Shown: positions 1 through 10,894 of the stretch, piece after piece
How the letters are laid out: each line of letters begins with the position of its first letter
Position numbering within the stretch: the stretch's first letter is position 1
Assembly (NCBI RefSeq): GCF_023065955.2
Contig: NW_026622797.1
Location: 56,479,689 to 56,543,688 of the forward strand
DNA length: 64,000 nucleotides
From: Ursus arctos
Taxonomy: Eukaryota; Chordata; Mammalia; Carnivora; Ursidae
Reading direction: 5' to 3'
Notes under the pieces: generated by a model
Told to the model about the DNA's origin: nothing
The model's input: only the letters and a program-made list of their open reading frames with translations
Database searches by the model: none
Position numbers and translations under genes: made by a program

Positions 1-2237
1 CCTGCTAAAGACACAAACTTTAGATTCAAATATGCTAATTGTTCAGCTGAATGACAATTGTTTACTAATTACCTTTTCTAGAAAAATCTCTAGATAGAAA
101 GCACAGGGGGTAAAAACATATAGATTCTCACATAGGTTACACAGAAAAGAAATATTTAATGTCAGGTGAGGGCATGAAATGGAAATGATGATGAGAGGAC
201 ATGAAGATGAGGCTACAGATGTTATTTTAAGACAATATAATGCAAAATGTGACCACCTGCAAAAGCCCACAAATTAATCTCCGACCTTACTATGTGAAGC
301 TTATAAAGCTAGAGTTCAATGGTTTTACTAAGAACAAAAATGAAATTCCATGTCTTTGAGAGAGCCTCAGAATTATACGCAATTAGTGGAATTAAGCAAC
401 AGAATGCCATTTATATTTTCTATGTGAAATCATGGTTCAACTAAACACAAATGACCAATATACAAAAAGAAGAAGACGATGATGACATCTTCAGGTATGT
501 TTGTTTTCAGGTTACCAACAAAATAAAAGATGTATATCCTGAGTGAAATGGTTGCCCCCATACGTCTCAAAAACTACTAAATAGAAATAACTTAAAGCTT
601 ATGGACTTAGAATACAATTATTTATATTTGATACTATTGCATGCATTTATTTTTTCTTAGATTTTATTTAATTGAATCACTTTTTCAGAAATTAATGTCT
701 AAATTTTGAACCCGTATTTAATTAAAACGCTGGTCTACTAGCAAAAAAAAGAATAGAAAAGTATTACATTCATGAATTATATATATTAAATTAATGTAAT
801 ATTACCTAGTACAATGTTATTGCAATGTTACCATCTATATAATAGGAGAACTTAATTGGCTGAGGCTTGCGGACAGTTTCATTGTGTACCATCTCTTATC
901 CTTGAAAATAATGAAAATAAAGTAACATACATTGCAAGCAAGAAGTAGTAAAATTATTCTTAAATATGAATAAAATGTATAATAATATTAAATAATATCA
1001 GGTGCAACGTATTTGCACTTGAAAAGTCAACTTTTCATAATTTTACAGAAGTGCTTATTTCAATCTAATTTTCCCAAGCATATAATAAAGAGCATCATCC
1101 CTCAAAAAATGAATATAGGAATTATTTATTAAAGGTAAATATTATCTTAAATTACCTGTCTAAAAGCCTGACATTAGCTAATAGCTGAGTTTTGAAAAAA
1201 AATACTATTTTAATATAATTTTCTGATATTGTACACCTTAGATTAAAAAAAATTAAATGTAGTCTTAAACTCAGTGTTCCACATTCACACTTTTCTCCAT
1301 TGAAACATCCAGTAAACCAGGTGCTATGACACATTATATGAGCAGTCTGCTTTGCTTTGTGTTTTACAAAAGTAAGCCCTGCATATCTACGGTGCGAGGC
1401 AGTCCTAAAATGAGATGAAGGTTTAAAAATGATCAGTGAAACACTGAAAGCACTAATTGGCTACTTTCCAATTTTTCATTTTTCTGCCATGGCATAATCC
1501 TATTGTCCAAAAACTGGGCATGGAATTCTTCACTTACGTGTCTTCCTTTTTTTCTTAAAGAGGTAAATAAATTACGTTATATTAGAGCTCTTCACAAATA
1601 GACGTATAAACAGCTTATTCACACCACAATTGCCTCAGTTGGAATTGAAACTCATCTTTGCTGTTTTTAAATCTGCAGTTACTTTTTATTACCCCTTATT
1701 TTTTAATAAATGGTTTGTACAACACCTATAATTTATCCTCAAAATATTTCCTTCCGTTTTATGTACTATGATACATTTTTGTACATGATCACCATAAGAA
1801 GGGAAATCAAGACTAAAATCTTTTCACGATATAAACTAAAACTTTGAATTCATTACAGAGAAGCAAACACAACATGTTGGGAAACGCATGTAAGTTACAT
1901 AAACTTTCTTGAGGGCAGCGAGGGGTGTCAACTAACTAGAATCTAGTTAGCATTTACTATCATTGTACAATATTTTTATAAATTAAAGGACATTTCCTCT
2001 AGAATAACCTCTTAAACTCTACCAGAAAAAGGGGGGAAAACATTCCTTAGCTTTTTGTACTTCCTAATTTCCAATTTAAATTTGTAAATACTGGTTGCTA
2101 ATTTGTGTTTATGTGTTACTTGAGCATATCTGACAGAAAGATTTTAAGTGGCATATAAAAAAATGAAAACCCCTAAAAAAATAAGTATATAACATGTAGA
2201 AGTCACATTTGGCAAAACCGATCTATCACGAGATTAT
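1..2237. other. AT-rich unassigned sequence
   Basis: No repeat family, exon or RNA gene could be recognised here. Open frames are short (75 codons or fewer) and have no familiar protein motif. The sequence is AT-rich with many short A and T runs. A small inverted repeat at 1932-1950 is listed separately. Confidence 0.5.
1932..1950. repeat. Short perfect inverted repeat
   Basis: The arms CTAACTAGA and TCTAGTTAG flank a single A, giving a 9-bp perfect palindromic stem with a one-base centre. It lies in unassigned AT-rich DNA. It may be chance, or a relic of a palindromic element end. Confidence 0.6.
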
Positions 2238-2330
2238 CACATATTATGGCACAATGTGCCAGGCACTGTGCCAGCCCCAGAGATTTAGAAATAAATAAAA
2301 CTAAGCCTGCAATTTGCTCACATATGAGCG
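2238..2330 (-). repeat. L2 LINE 3'-end fragment (antisense)
   Basis: The phrase 'TGTGCCAGGCACTGTGCCAG' followed by a stretch on the pattern 'AGATTTAGAAATAAATAAAAC' reads as the reverse complement of the L2 3' end. MIR also shares the 'CCAGGCACTGT' core, so the family call is tentative. Confidence 0.45.
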
Positions 2331-3253
2331 AAGACGATAGAATCCTCTAGAAGAAAAAAAAAATGAATCATTGAAAAAAGTGAATACTAGGGCTGATTCT
2401 CAGCACAATTATTAAAGACAAACATACATCTTCAGAACGGCGGTTTCTTTCAACAATTAGCTTTGTTTCCTTGGACTGTCTTTGTACCCATCAACATGCT
2501 GCTTCCTTGCTGTTTAACGTGAAGATGTACTCCTAGACTATCTCTGACCAGAAATCCCATCAGCCCTGAACTCATCCGGGTAAACTTTATAATGGGAAAA
2601 TATGCTACAGAAAAGGGTAAGAACAAATTCTAACATCTTCCTATATCCTTTCATGCCAAAGAACTTTAGTAGAGAATGCATCCACCACCACCTACCAGAA
2701 CATCACCACTACCACACACCAATTATCTAATTTAAAATGATTCTAAAGACAGAAACTGTGGCCAAGTACAAGGATGAAGTATGTATACTAGAAAATAATG
2801 CAGATGCTTTGGGACAGAAAATATCTTGCAGTAAATTTTGAATTATATTTAGAGAATCTCTACCTCTGTTTATGCTTGAGTGACTCTAAAGGAGACATAT
2901 ATCTCCAACAGATTTTCACCTCTAAGGAAAAAAGTAAAACAATTAACCTTGGCCTCACTGTGATGGCAAAGCATCTCCTGTTCTACTCCTCTTTGTTTCC
3001 ATCTTTTTAGTCATAAAATGAATCCACCTTTAGTTTAGCAAAAATATTTAAAATGTTTATGCCATGTTGTATTACGAAAACTTAAAGTAAATATTGGCTA
3101 CACAAAAACAAACAAACACCTAACTAGATAATAGAATGATCTCAAACTCAGAAATACCTGTGGTAATAGGGAAGAGTGATGGTGTGGGGTAGGGGAAGAA
3201 ATACACTCTTTCAGAGTTAAATATAAGAAAAATAAAATCACCATAGACAAACC
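2331..3253. other. Unassigned sequence
   Basis: Nothing recognisable. A 70-codon open frame at 2798-3010 has no familiar motif and is not called as a gene. The old L1 begins at the right edge. Confidence 0.4.
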
Positions 3254-4624
3254 ACTTAGCTATACTAACCAGGAAAAAAGAAAGAAGACTTGAATAAATG
3301 AAATCAGAAATGAGATACTATAACTGATAACACACAAATATAAAAGATCATAAAAAACTATGGTAAACAATTATATATCAACAAACTAGACAACCTAGAG
3401 GAATGGATAAATTCCCAGAAACACACAAACTTACCAAGACTGAATTGTGAAAAAGTAGAAAATTTTTACAGACTAATTACTAGTAAGGAAATTGAATTAG
3501 TAATCAAAGCCTCCCAACAAAGTAAAGTCCAGGGCTAGAAGGGCTTCACTGCTGAATTCTATCAAATATTTAGAGAAGAACGAATACCAATCCTTCTCAA
3601 ACTCTTCCAAAGAACAGAAGAGAGAAAACTTCCAAATTCATTCTATAAGGCTAGCAATAACCTGATACCAAAATCAGACAACCTACTATCAGAAAAGAAA
3701 ATTACAGACCAATACACCTGATGAAAATTGATGCAAAAGTCCTCAACAAAATACAAGCAAACCAAATTCAATAGTTTATTAAAAGGATCATATACCATGA
3801 TCAAGTGGAATTCATGCAAGAATGGTTCAACATCTGCAAATCAATCAATGTGACACACCAAATTAACAAAATGAATAAAAACCATATGATTTTCTCAATA
3901 GATGCAGAAAAAGCATTTAATGAAATTCAACGTCCTTTCATGATAAAAACTCTCAGCAAATTGGGTATAGAGGGGATATACCTCAACATATAAAGGCCAT
4001 ATATGACAAGCCCACCTCTAACATCATACTCAATGGCGAAAAGCCAAAAGCTTTTCCTCTAAGATCAGGAATAAGATAAGAATTCCCACTCTCACTACTT
4101 TTTTTCAACACAGTCCTGGAAGTTCTAGCCGGTGATTAGGCAAGAAAAATAAGCAAAGAAACAAATAAATAAATGGCATCCAAATTGGAAAGAAAAAAAG
4201 TAAAGTCTGAATTTGCACATAGCATATTATATATAGAAAACCCTAAAGACTTTACCAAAAAACTATTAGGACTAACAAAATCAGTGAAGTTTCAGGAAAC
4301 AAAATCAATTTATAAAAACCAGTTGTGTTTCTATGCATTAACAACAAAGGATCAGAAAAAGAAATTAAGAAAATAATCTCACTTACATTGCATTAAAAAG
4401 AATAAAACACTTAGGAATAAACTTAACCAAGGAGGTAAAAGATTTGTATATTGAAAACTAATGAGGCATTAATGAAAGAAATTGAGGAAGACACAAATAA
4501 AACAAAAATATATTCTACACTCATGGAATGGAAGAATTAATATTGATAAAATGTCCATACTACCTAAAGTGATCTATAGACTGAATGCATCCCTATCAAA
4601 ATTCCAATGGGATTTTTCACAGAA
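3254..4624 (+). mobile_element. Old LINE-1, ORF2 segment, left half of an interrupted copy
   Basis: Plus-strand L1 ORF2 sequence, decayed and broken into short frames. Recognisable pieces include the reverse-transcriptase phrase '[12 protein letters not shown]' near 3895 followed by '[11 protein letters not shown]', a region matching 'ENPKDFTKKLLGL' near 4236, and 'KMSILPKVIYRLNA' near 4545. The copy stops at 'TTTTCACAGAA' (4614-4624), and the same words resume at 10895 after about 6.27 kb of younger insertions. It is clearly older than the L1 inside it: many stops and frameshifts, and no 5' UTR or ORF1 was seen. It resembles the older mammalian L1M/L1MA type rather than the young carnivore family, but I cannot assign the subfamily. 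Confidence 0.9.
4614..4624. repeat. Target-site duplication, left copy
   Basis: TTTTCACAGAA here matches 10895-10905 exactly. The pair brackets the minus-strand CAN-SINE (10719-10894) plus the L1 that later split the SINE tail from this flank. The duplication therefore dates the SINE insertion into the old L1. Confidence 0.8.
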
Positions 4625-4671
4625 TTTTTTTTTAAATGTAGTTTCCTTTCTTTTTTTTAATTTTTTAAATT

Positions 4672-4925
4672 ATATTATGTTAGTCACCACACAGTACATC
4701 CCTGGTTTCTGATATAAAGTTCGATGATTCATTAGTTGCGTATAACACCCAGTGCACCATGCAATATGTGCCCTCCTTACTACCCATCACCGGTCTATCC
4801 CATTCCCCCCACCCTCTGAAGCCCTCAGTTTGTTTCTCAGAGTCCATTGTCTCTCATGCTTCATTCCCCCTTCTGATTACCCCCCTTTCTTTATCCCTTT
4901 CTTCCCCTACCGATCTTCCTAGTTC
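4672..4925 (-). other. LINE-1 3' UTR of the young element
   Basis: This non-coding tail follows the ORF2 stop (4926-4928). Read on the minus strand it ends with words on the pattern ACTAATGAATCATCGAACTTT, then CCAGGGATGTACTGTGTGGT, then GACTAACATAATATAA. The same terminal words recur at 8511-8556, 23981-24070 and 40884-40962, so this 3' end family has inserted repeatedly in the window. Confidence 0.85.
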
Positions 4926-7900
4926 TTATGTTCCATAGATGAGAGAAATCATATGATAATTGTCTTTCTCTGCTTGACTTATTTCACTTAGCATTATCTC
5001 CTCCAGTGTCGTCCATGTTGCAGCACATGTTGAGAACTCGTTCTTTCTGATAGCTGAGTAATATTCCGTTGTATATATGGACCACAACTTTTTAATCCAG
5101 TCATCTGTTGAAGGGCATCTCGGCTTCTTCCACGATTTAGATTTTGTGGACAATGCTGCTATGAATATTGGGGCGCATATGGCCCTTCTCTTCACTATGT
5201 CTGTATCTTTGGAGTAATACCCAGTAGTGCAATGGCTGGGTCAGAGGGTAGCTCAATTTTAACTTTTTGAGGGACCTCCACACTGTTTTCCAGAGTGGCC
5301 GTACCAACTTGCATTCCCACCAACAATGTAGGAGGGATCCCCTTTCTCCACATCCTCCCCAGCAATTGTTGTTTCTTGCCTTGTCCATTTTTGCCATTCT
5401 AACTGGTGTAAGGTGGTATCTTAGTGTGGTTTTGATTTGAATTTCCCTGATGGCTAATGATTTTGAACGTTTTTTCATGTGTCTGTTGGCCATTTATATG
5501 TCATCATTGGAAAAGTGTCTGTTCATATCTTCTGCCCATTCTATGATTTGTTTATTTGTTTCTCACGTATTGAGTTTGAGAAGTTCTTTGTAGATCTTGG
5601 ATACCAATCTTTTATCTGTAGCATCATTTGAAAATATATTCTCCATTCCGTGGGCCGCCTCTTAGTTTTTTTGACTGTTTCCTTGGCTGTGCAGAAGCTT
5701 TTTATCTTGATGAAGTCCGACAAGTTCATTTTATCTTTTGTTTCTCTTGCCTTTGGAGATGTGTCATGAAAAAAGGTTGCTTTGGCTGATGTCGTAGCAG
5801 TTGCCGCCTATGTTGTCCCCCAGGATTTTGATGGATTCCTGTCCCACATCAAGGTCTTTCGTCCATTTGGAGTTTATCTTTGTGTATGGTGTGAGAGAGT
5901 GGTCAAGTTTCATTCTTTTGCATGTAGCTGTCCAATTTTCCCAGCACCATTTATTGAAGAGACTGTCTTTTTTCCACCGGATGTTTTTTCCTGCTTTATC
6001 AAAGATTAGTTGCCCAAAGAGCTGAGGGTCCATTTCTGTGTTCTCTATTCTGTTCCATTGGTCTATGTGTCTGCTTTTGTGCCAGTACCATGCTGTCTTT
6101 GTGATCAAAGCTTTGGAGTACAGCTCGAAATCCGGCATTGTGATGTCCACAGCTTTGGTTTTCCTTTTCAACAGTCCCTTGGCGATTCGGGGCCTTGTCT
6201 GGTTCCATACAAATTTAAGGACTATTTGTTCCAGTTCCTTGAAAAATATCATCGGTATTTTGATCGGGATAGCATTGAAAGTGTAGATTGCTCCGGGTAG
6301 CATGGACATTTTAATATTGTTAATTCTTCTGATCCGTGAGCATGGAATATTTTTCCATCTTTTTGTGTCTTCCTCAGTGTGTTTCAAGAGAGATTTATAG
6401 ATTCTAGAATATAAGTCCTTTACATCTCTGGTTAAGTTAATTCCAAGGTAACATATGGTTTTTGGTGCTATTGTAAATGGGATGGATTCCCTAATTTCTC
6501 TTTCTTCAGTCTCATTATTCGTGTACAGAAATGCAACTGATTTCTGAGCATTGATTTTTTTTATCCCGCCACATTACTGAATTGCTCTATAACTTCTAAT
6601 AGTTTGGGAGTGGCTTCTTTTGGATTTTCCATATAGAGTATCGTGTCATCTGCGAAGAGAGACAGTTTGACTTCTTCTTTGCCGATTTGGATACCTTTGA
6701 TCCCTTTTTGTTGTCTGATTGCTGTTGCAAGGACTTCTAGTACTATGTTGAATAATAGTGGCCAGAGTGGGCATCTTTGTCGAGTTCCTGATTTTAAGGG
6801 AAAGGCTTCCAGTTTTTCCCCATTGAGAATATTTGCTGTAGGCTTTTCATAGATGGTTTTTATGAGATTGAGGAATGTACCCTCTATCCCTACACTCTGA
6901 AGGGTTTTAATCAGGAAAAGATGCTGTATTTTGTCAAATGCTTTTTCTGCATCTATTGAGAGAATCATATGATTTTTGAATTTTTCTTTCTGGATAAAAT
7001 CTAAGACACCAATTGATTTGCAAATGTTGAACCACCCTTGCATCCCAGGGATGAATCCCACTTGATCATGATGGATAATCCTTTTAATGTACTGTTGGAG
7101 TCTATTAGCCAGGATCTTGTTGAGGATTTTGGTGTCCATATTCATTAGGGAAATTGGTCTGTAATTCTCCTTTTTGATGGGGTCTTTGCCTGGTTTGGGG
7201 ATCAAGGTAATATTGGCCTTGTTTGGTATGAGTTTGGTAGCTTTCCTTCTGTTTCTATTTTTTGAAATAGCTTTAGGAGAATAGGTATTATTTCTTAGAA
7301 TGTTTGGCAGAATTCCCCAGGAAAACCGTCCGGGCCTGGAGTTTTGTTTTTTGGAAGGTTATTTATCACTGACTCAATCTCTTCATAATTAATTGGCCTT
7401 TTTAAAAAATCAATTTCTTCCTGTTTCAGTCTTGGTAGTTTATAGGTTTCCAGGAAGGCCTCCATCTCTTCCAGATTGCTTAATTTATTGGCATAACGCT
7501 GTTGACAAAAGTTTCTAATAATCCTTCCAATTTCATTGGTGTTGGTTGTGACCTCTCCTTTTTCATTCATAATTTTATTTATTTGGGTCCTTTCTCTATT
7601 CTTTTGGATAAGCCTTGTCAGTGGTCTGTCAATTTTATTGATTCTCTCAAAGAACCAGCTTCTAGTCCTGTTGATCTGCTCTACTGTACTCCTGGTTTCT
7701 AATCCATTGATTTCTGCTCTAATCTTGGTCAACTGCTTCCTCGTGCGTGGATTAGGCCTGTCCCTCTGTTGCTGTTCTAGCTTCTTGAGGTGAGAATATA
7801 AAAACTGCATTTTAGATTTTTCTATTCTTTTGAGTGAGGCTTGGATGGCTATATATTTTCCCCTTAGGACTGCCTTTGCAGTATCCCATAGGTTTTGGAC

Positions 7901-8821
7901 CATTGTGTTTTCATTCTCATTGGTCTCCATAAATTGTTTAAGTTGATTTTTGATTTCCTGGTTTATCAAATCATTCCTGAGCAGGATGGTTCTTAGTCTA
8001 CAAGTGTTTGAGTTTCTTCCAAATTTTTCCTTGTGGTTGAGTTCCAATTTCAAAGCATTGTGGTCTGAGAATATGCAGGGAATAATTTCAGTCTTTTGGT
8101 TTCGGTTGAGACCTGTTTTGTGTCCCGGAACATGGTCTATTCTTGAGAATGTTCCATGGGCATTAGAATAGAATGAGTATTCTTTGGTTCTGGGGTTAAG
8201 TGTTCTATATATATCTATGAGGTCCAACTCGTCGAGTATGGCATTCAAAGCCCTTGTTTCTTTGTCGATTTTTTGCATGGGTGTTCTGTCTATTTCTGAT
8301 AGTGGAGTGTTGAGGTCCCCTACTATTAACGTATTTTTATCTATATGTCTCTTTATTCTGGTTAAGAGTTGGCTTGTGTATCTTGCTGCTCCCCTGTTGG
8401 GGGCATATATATTTATAATTGTCATATCCACTTGTCAGATACATCCTTTAAGAATAATATAGTGCCCTTCTGTGTCTCTAACTATAGTCTTTAGTTTATT
8501 TTTTTTTAATGATTTTTTATTCTATTATGTTAGTCACCATACAGTACATCCCCGGTTATAGTCTTTAGTTTAAAATCCAATCTGTCTGATATGAGAATTG
8601 CTACCCCAGCTTTCTTTTGAATCCGTTGGCGTGAAAGATGGTATTCCATCCCTTTACTTTCAGTCCGAATGTATCTTTAGGTTCAAAAGGAGTCTCTTGT
8701 AGACAGCAAATGGATGGGTCATGTCTTTTTACTCAATCTGCAACCCTGTGGCACTTTATGGGAGCATTTAGGTCATTTACATTGAGACTAATATTGAGAG
8801 ATATGATTTTAATGATGCCAT
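4926..8821 (-). pseudogene. LINE-1 ORF2 (endonuclease/reverse transcriptase), broken
   Basis: ORF2p nicks target DNA and copies L1 RNA by target-primed reverse transcription. The expected start is the ATG at 8821-8819, just after ORF1, but the frame closes almost at once (MASLKSYLSILVSM then a stop). An L1 3'-end fragment with its duplication (8499-8572) then cuts the endonuclease domain. From 8431 to 7298 an open stretch keeps the endonuclease words 'GDLNTPLSEIDR' and 'SDHNALKLEL'; a stop lies at 7295-7297 and the frame shifts before 7205. The segment 7205-6561 holds the reverse-transcriptase domain, with 'NYRPISL', '[12 protein letters not shown]' and the catalytic 'FADDTILY'. Later frames (6387-5764, 5729-5541, 5493-5137, 5195-4926) carry the C-terminal region, including a CX3CX7HX4C cysteine motif near 5340. 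At least five lesions make it non-functional. Confidence 0.93.
8483..8572 (-). mobile_element. 58-bp LINE-1 3'-end insertion inside ORF2, with target-site duplication
   Basis: The words TATAGTCTTTAGTTTA at 8483-8498 recur exactly at 8557-8572. Between them, 8499-8556 is the reverse complement of AACCGGGGATGTACTGTATG plus the GTGACTAACATAATAGAAT run and a short A tail. This is the extreme 3' end of the same L1 type. Removing the insert and one duplicate restores continuous L1 ORF2-type sequence on both sides. It is a severely 5'-truncated insertion in the same orientation as its host element. Confidence 0.95.
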
Positions 8822-8893
8822 GTTGCCAGTAAAGTCTTTGTTTCTATCGATTGTGACTTTCTGTTCTGTATCACTCTTGGGGCCTTTTTACCT

Positions 8894-9797
8894 TTATAGA
8901 ACCCCCCTTAATATCTCCTGTAGGGCTGGTTTCGTGGTTATGAAATTGATCAATGACTGCCAATTCTGGAAGGTCTTTATTTCTCCATCAATTCTGAATG
9001 ACAGCCTTGCTGGATAAAGGATCCTTGGCTGCATGTTTTTCTCTGAAAGAGCTTTAAAAATGCCCCCCCCAACCCTTTCTCTCATTCCAGGTCTGTGTAG
9101 ACAGGTCTGATGTAATTCTGATACCTTTGCCTTGGTATGTGAGAAATTGCTTTGTCCTGGCTGCTTTCAATACTGTATCCTTGGATCTAATATTTGCAAA
9201 TTGCACTATGATGTGACGTGGCGTAGGTTTGTCGTGGTTGAGCTTGGGAGGGGTCCTCTCTGCCTCTTGGACACGAATGTTTGTTTCCCTTGCTAGATTA
9301 GGGAAGTTTTCAGCTACAATTTGTTCAAATATCTCTTCTAGACCTCTGTTTTTCTCCACCCCCTCGGGGATGCAGATGATTCTGACATTGGAACGTTTCA
9401 TTGAGTTAGCAATCTCCCCTAACCTACATTCCTGAGAGTGGATTTTTTTGAGTCCAGATTCTATTTTAGCTTTTTCTTCTACTAACCCATCCTCCAATTT
9501 GCTGATATGTTCTTCTGCCTCATTCACCCTGGCCGTCAGAGCCTCTAGTTTTGACTGCATTTGGCTCACAGAATTTTTAATTTCTGCCAGATTCACTCTC
9601 ATTTCTGCCCTTAGAGATTCTATATTCTCATTAACATTTTTGTTAATACTTTTTTCAAGTCTACACATCATCTTGACCAATGTTACTCTGAATTCCATTT
9701 TTGATAATTTGGTTATATCCATATCCATTAGTTCTGTGGCAGAGGCCACAGACTCATTGTCTTTTCTTTGCTGGAGGAGATTTCTCCTTCTCGTCAT
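8894..9797 (-). pseudogene. LINE-1 ORF1 (RNA-binding chaperone), single frameshift
   Basis: ORF1p is the trimeric RNA-binding protein that packages L1 RNA into the retrotransposition particle. The ATG at 9797-9795 opens 'MTRRRNLLQQRKDNESV'. An N-terminal coiled-coil stretch follows (about residues 45-110, for example 'EALTARVNEAEEHISKLEDG'), then an RRM-like region with 'SNVRIICIPEGVE' (about residues 134-146), then the C-terminal domain with 'PTPRHIIVQF'. The first frame ends at 9054. The natural C-terminus continues in the next frame to 8894 ('ALSEKNMQPRILYPARLSF'). The shift fits one extra base in the C8 run at 9062-9069. Total length would be about 300 residues, a little short of the roughly 340 of human ORF1p. 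The lesion could be a real mutation or a homopolymer error in the assembly. Confidence 0.92.
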
Positions 9798-10708
9798 TCT
9801 GATGAGGAGAGGATGCGGGGTTGTCCAGAGCCCAACTTATTGACCGGGACCCAGGCCGTGCGCCCTTGTTTTATAAGGATCTTAGGGATGTGGGCTTCTT
9901 GATTTATCAGTCTGCCTTCTGGGGGAGGGGCCTGCTGCACCGATACTCAGGCAACCCTGTTTGGGTAGAGTCTCCGTGTCCCCTGCGAGGGGGGATGGGG
10001 ATGGGCACGCTGTGAGCCGGTCTTTCCAGGGTTTTGTTCTCTAGTGGCTTTCCCTGGAGGTTTGCTGTGCCTCTTCTGAGAGTCAGAGCAGCAGTGGCCA
10101 AATCTCAGCCTCTGTCTCAGAACATAGGGATCACGGACCGTTCTCCACTGATGTTCTGGCCACTTTAACTCTGTTTCTGTTGGTGCCGCTCCACCCTGCA
10201 GTGTCCCGGGATGTGCGCCCCACACCCGGCGTCCCAGCCCTCACTTCCAGGGCCGGCGCGTCTCTGTCCTTTGTGCTTCTAACACCGCAGCCACCAGCCA
10301 CCCCTGTGCGCTCCCAGAGCTCCCGGTCTCTGTCTGGTTCCAGTGAGCGCACTGGAGCTGTTTCAGTCTGGTCGCGCACGTTCCCCAGCTCACGGTCTCA
10401 GTCTGTTCTCTCGCGGGTGCCGTCCATGAGTCCGCCCGCTCCCCCGTGCAAGTGGCTGCCGCTTCACGGTGCCCGAACGCGGCGGCTCCCTCCCCCTTCT
10501 GTTTATCTTCTGATATCTGTGCATGGTTTCATGGCTCCGCACTTCGTACCTCAATACTCAGCGCTGGAGATGTTCATTTGTAGAGATCCAGATGTATCTT
10601 CCTGCATCTCAGGCTGATTCCGTGGATGTTCAGGCTGGTCTGGTACCTATCCAGCTCTACTCAAGGGACTGGCTGAAAAAGGGGTCCCCTACTCCTCTGC
10701 CATCTTAA
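9798..10708 (-). promoter_or_regulatory. LINE-1 5' UTR with internal promoter, CpG-rich
   Basis: About 910 bp lie between the element's 5' end and the ORF1 start, the size expected for an L1 5' UTR carrying the internal RNA polymerase II promoter. This is the most GC- and CpG-dense part of the window (notably 10180-10500). The minus strand begins GGAGTTAAGATGGCAGAGGA; the AAGATGGC word there resembles a YY1 site, which positions L1 transcription in primates. That role is inferred for this carnivore copy. Confidence 0.8.
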
Positions 10709-10718
10709 CTCCTCTAGC

Positions 10719-10894
10719 CCTTTTTTTTTTAAGTTTTTATTTATTTATTGAGAAAGAGAACGCACAAGAGTGGGGGAGGGTCAGAGGGATAAGCAGACTC
10801 TCTGCTGAGCAAGGAGCCTGATGTGGGACTTGATCCTGGGCCTTTGGGATCATGACCTTAGCCAAAGGCAGACACTCAACTGAGTCAGCCACCC
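10719..10894 (-). mobile_element. CAN-SINE (tRNA-derived), split from its left flank by the young L1
   Basis: Read on the minus strand, the head is GGGTGGCTGACTCAGTTGAG, then GTGTCTGCC, 'GATCCCAAAGGCCCAGGATC' and 'CTCCTTGCTCAGCAGAGAG', ending in an A-rich (AAAT)n tail. Its first bases ('GGGGCACCT') are missing, so it is slightly 5'-truncated. TTTTCACAGAA follows on the right (10895-10905) and occurs again on the far side of the L1 (4614-4624). It therefore entered the old L1 first, and the young L1 then landed in its T tract. Confidence 0.88.

Larger units (their letters stand above)
4640..10708 (-). mobile_element. Near-full-length young carnivore LINE-1
   Basis: This element is read on the minus strand. 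Its 5' end lies at about 10708: the reverse complement begins GGAGTTAAGATGGCAGAGGA, the usual start of carnivore L1 5' UTRs as I remember them. Then come a GC- and CpG-rich 5' UTR (to 9798), ORF1 (9797-8894), a short spacer, ORF2 (8821 to about 4926) and a 3' UTR ending at about 4672. The 3' UTR has the carnivore tail words 'ATGAATCATCGAACTTT' and 'GTACTGTGTGGTGACTAAC', and a T-rich stretch (the element's A tail) follows to about 4640. T9AA on the left (4625-4635) and T10AA on the right (10720-10731) suggest it inserted into the T tract of an existing SINE. ORF1 has one frameshift and ORF2 several, plus a small nested L1, so it is not expected to be autonomous. Confidence 0.95.

Noticed and set aside
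5764..6387. A 207-codon minus-strand frame and several overlapping plus-strand frames (5782-6300) that could look like genes
   Set aside because: The minus-strand frame is the C-terminal part of L1 ORF2. The plus-strand frames are its antisense shadows.
9448..9843. 131-codon plus-strand frame
   Set aside because: It is antisense to L1 ORF1 and has no independent motif.
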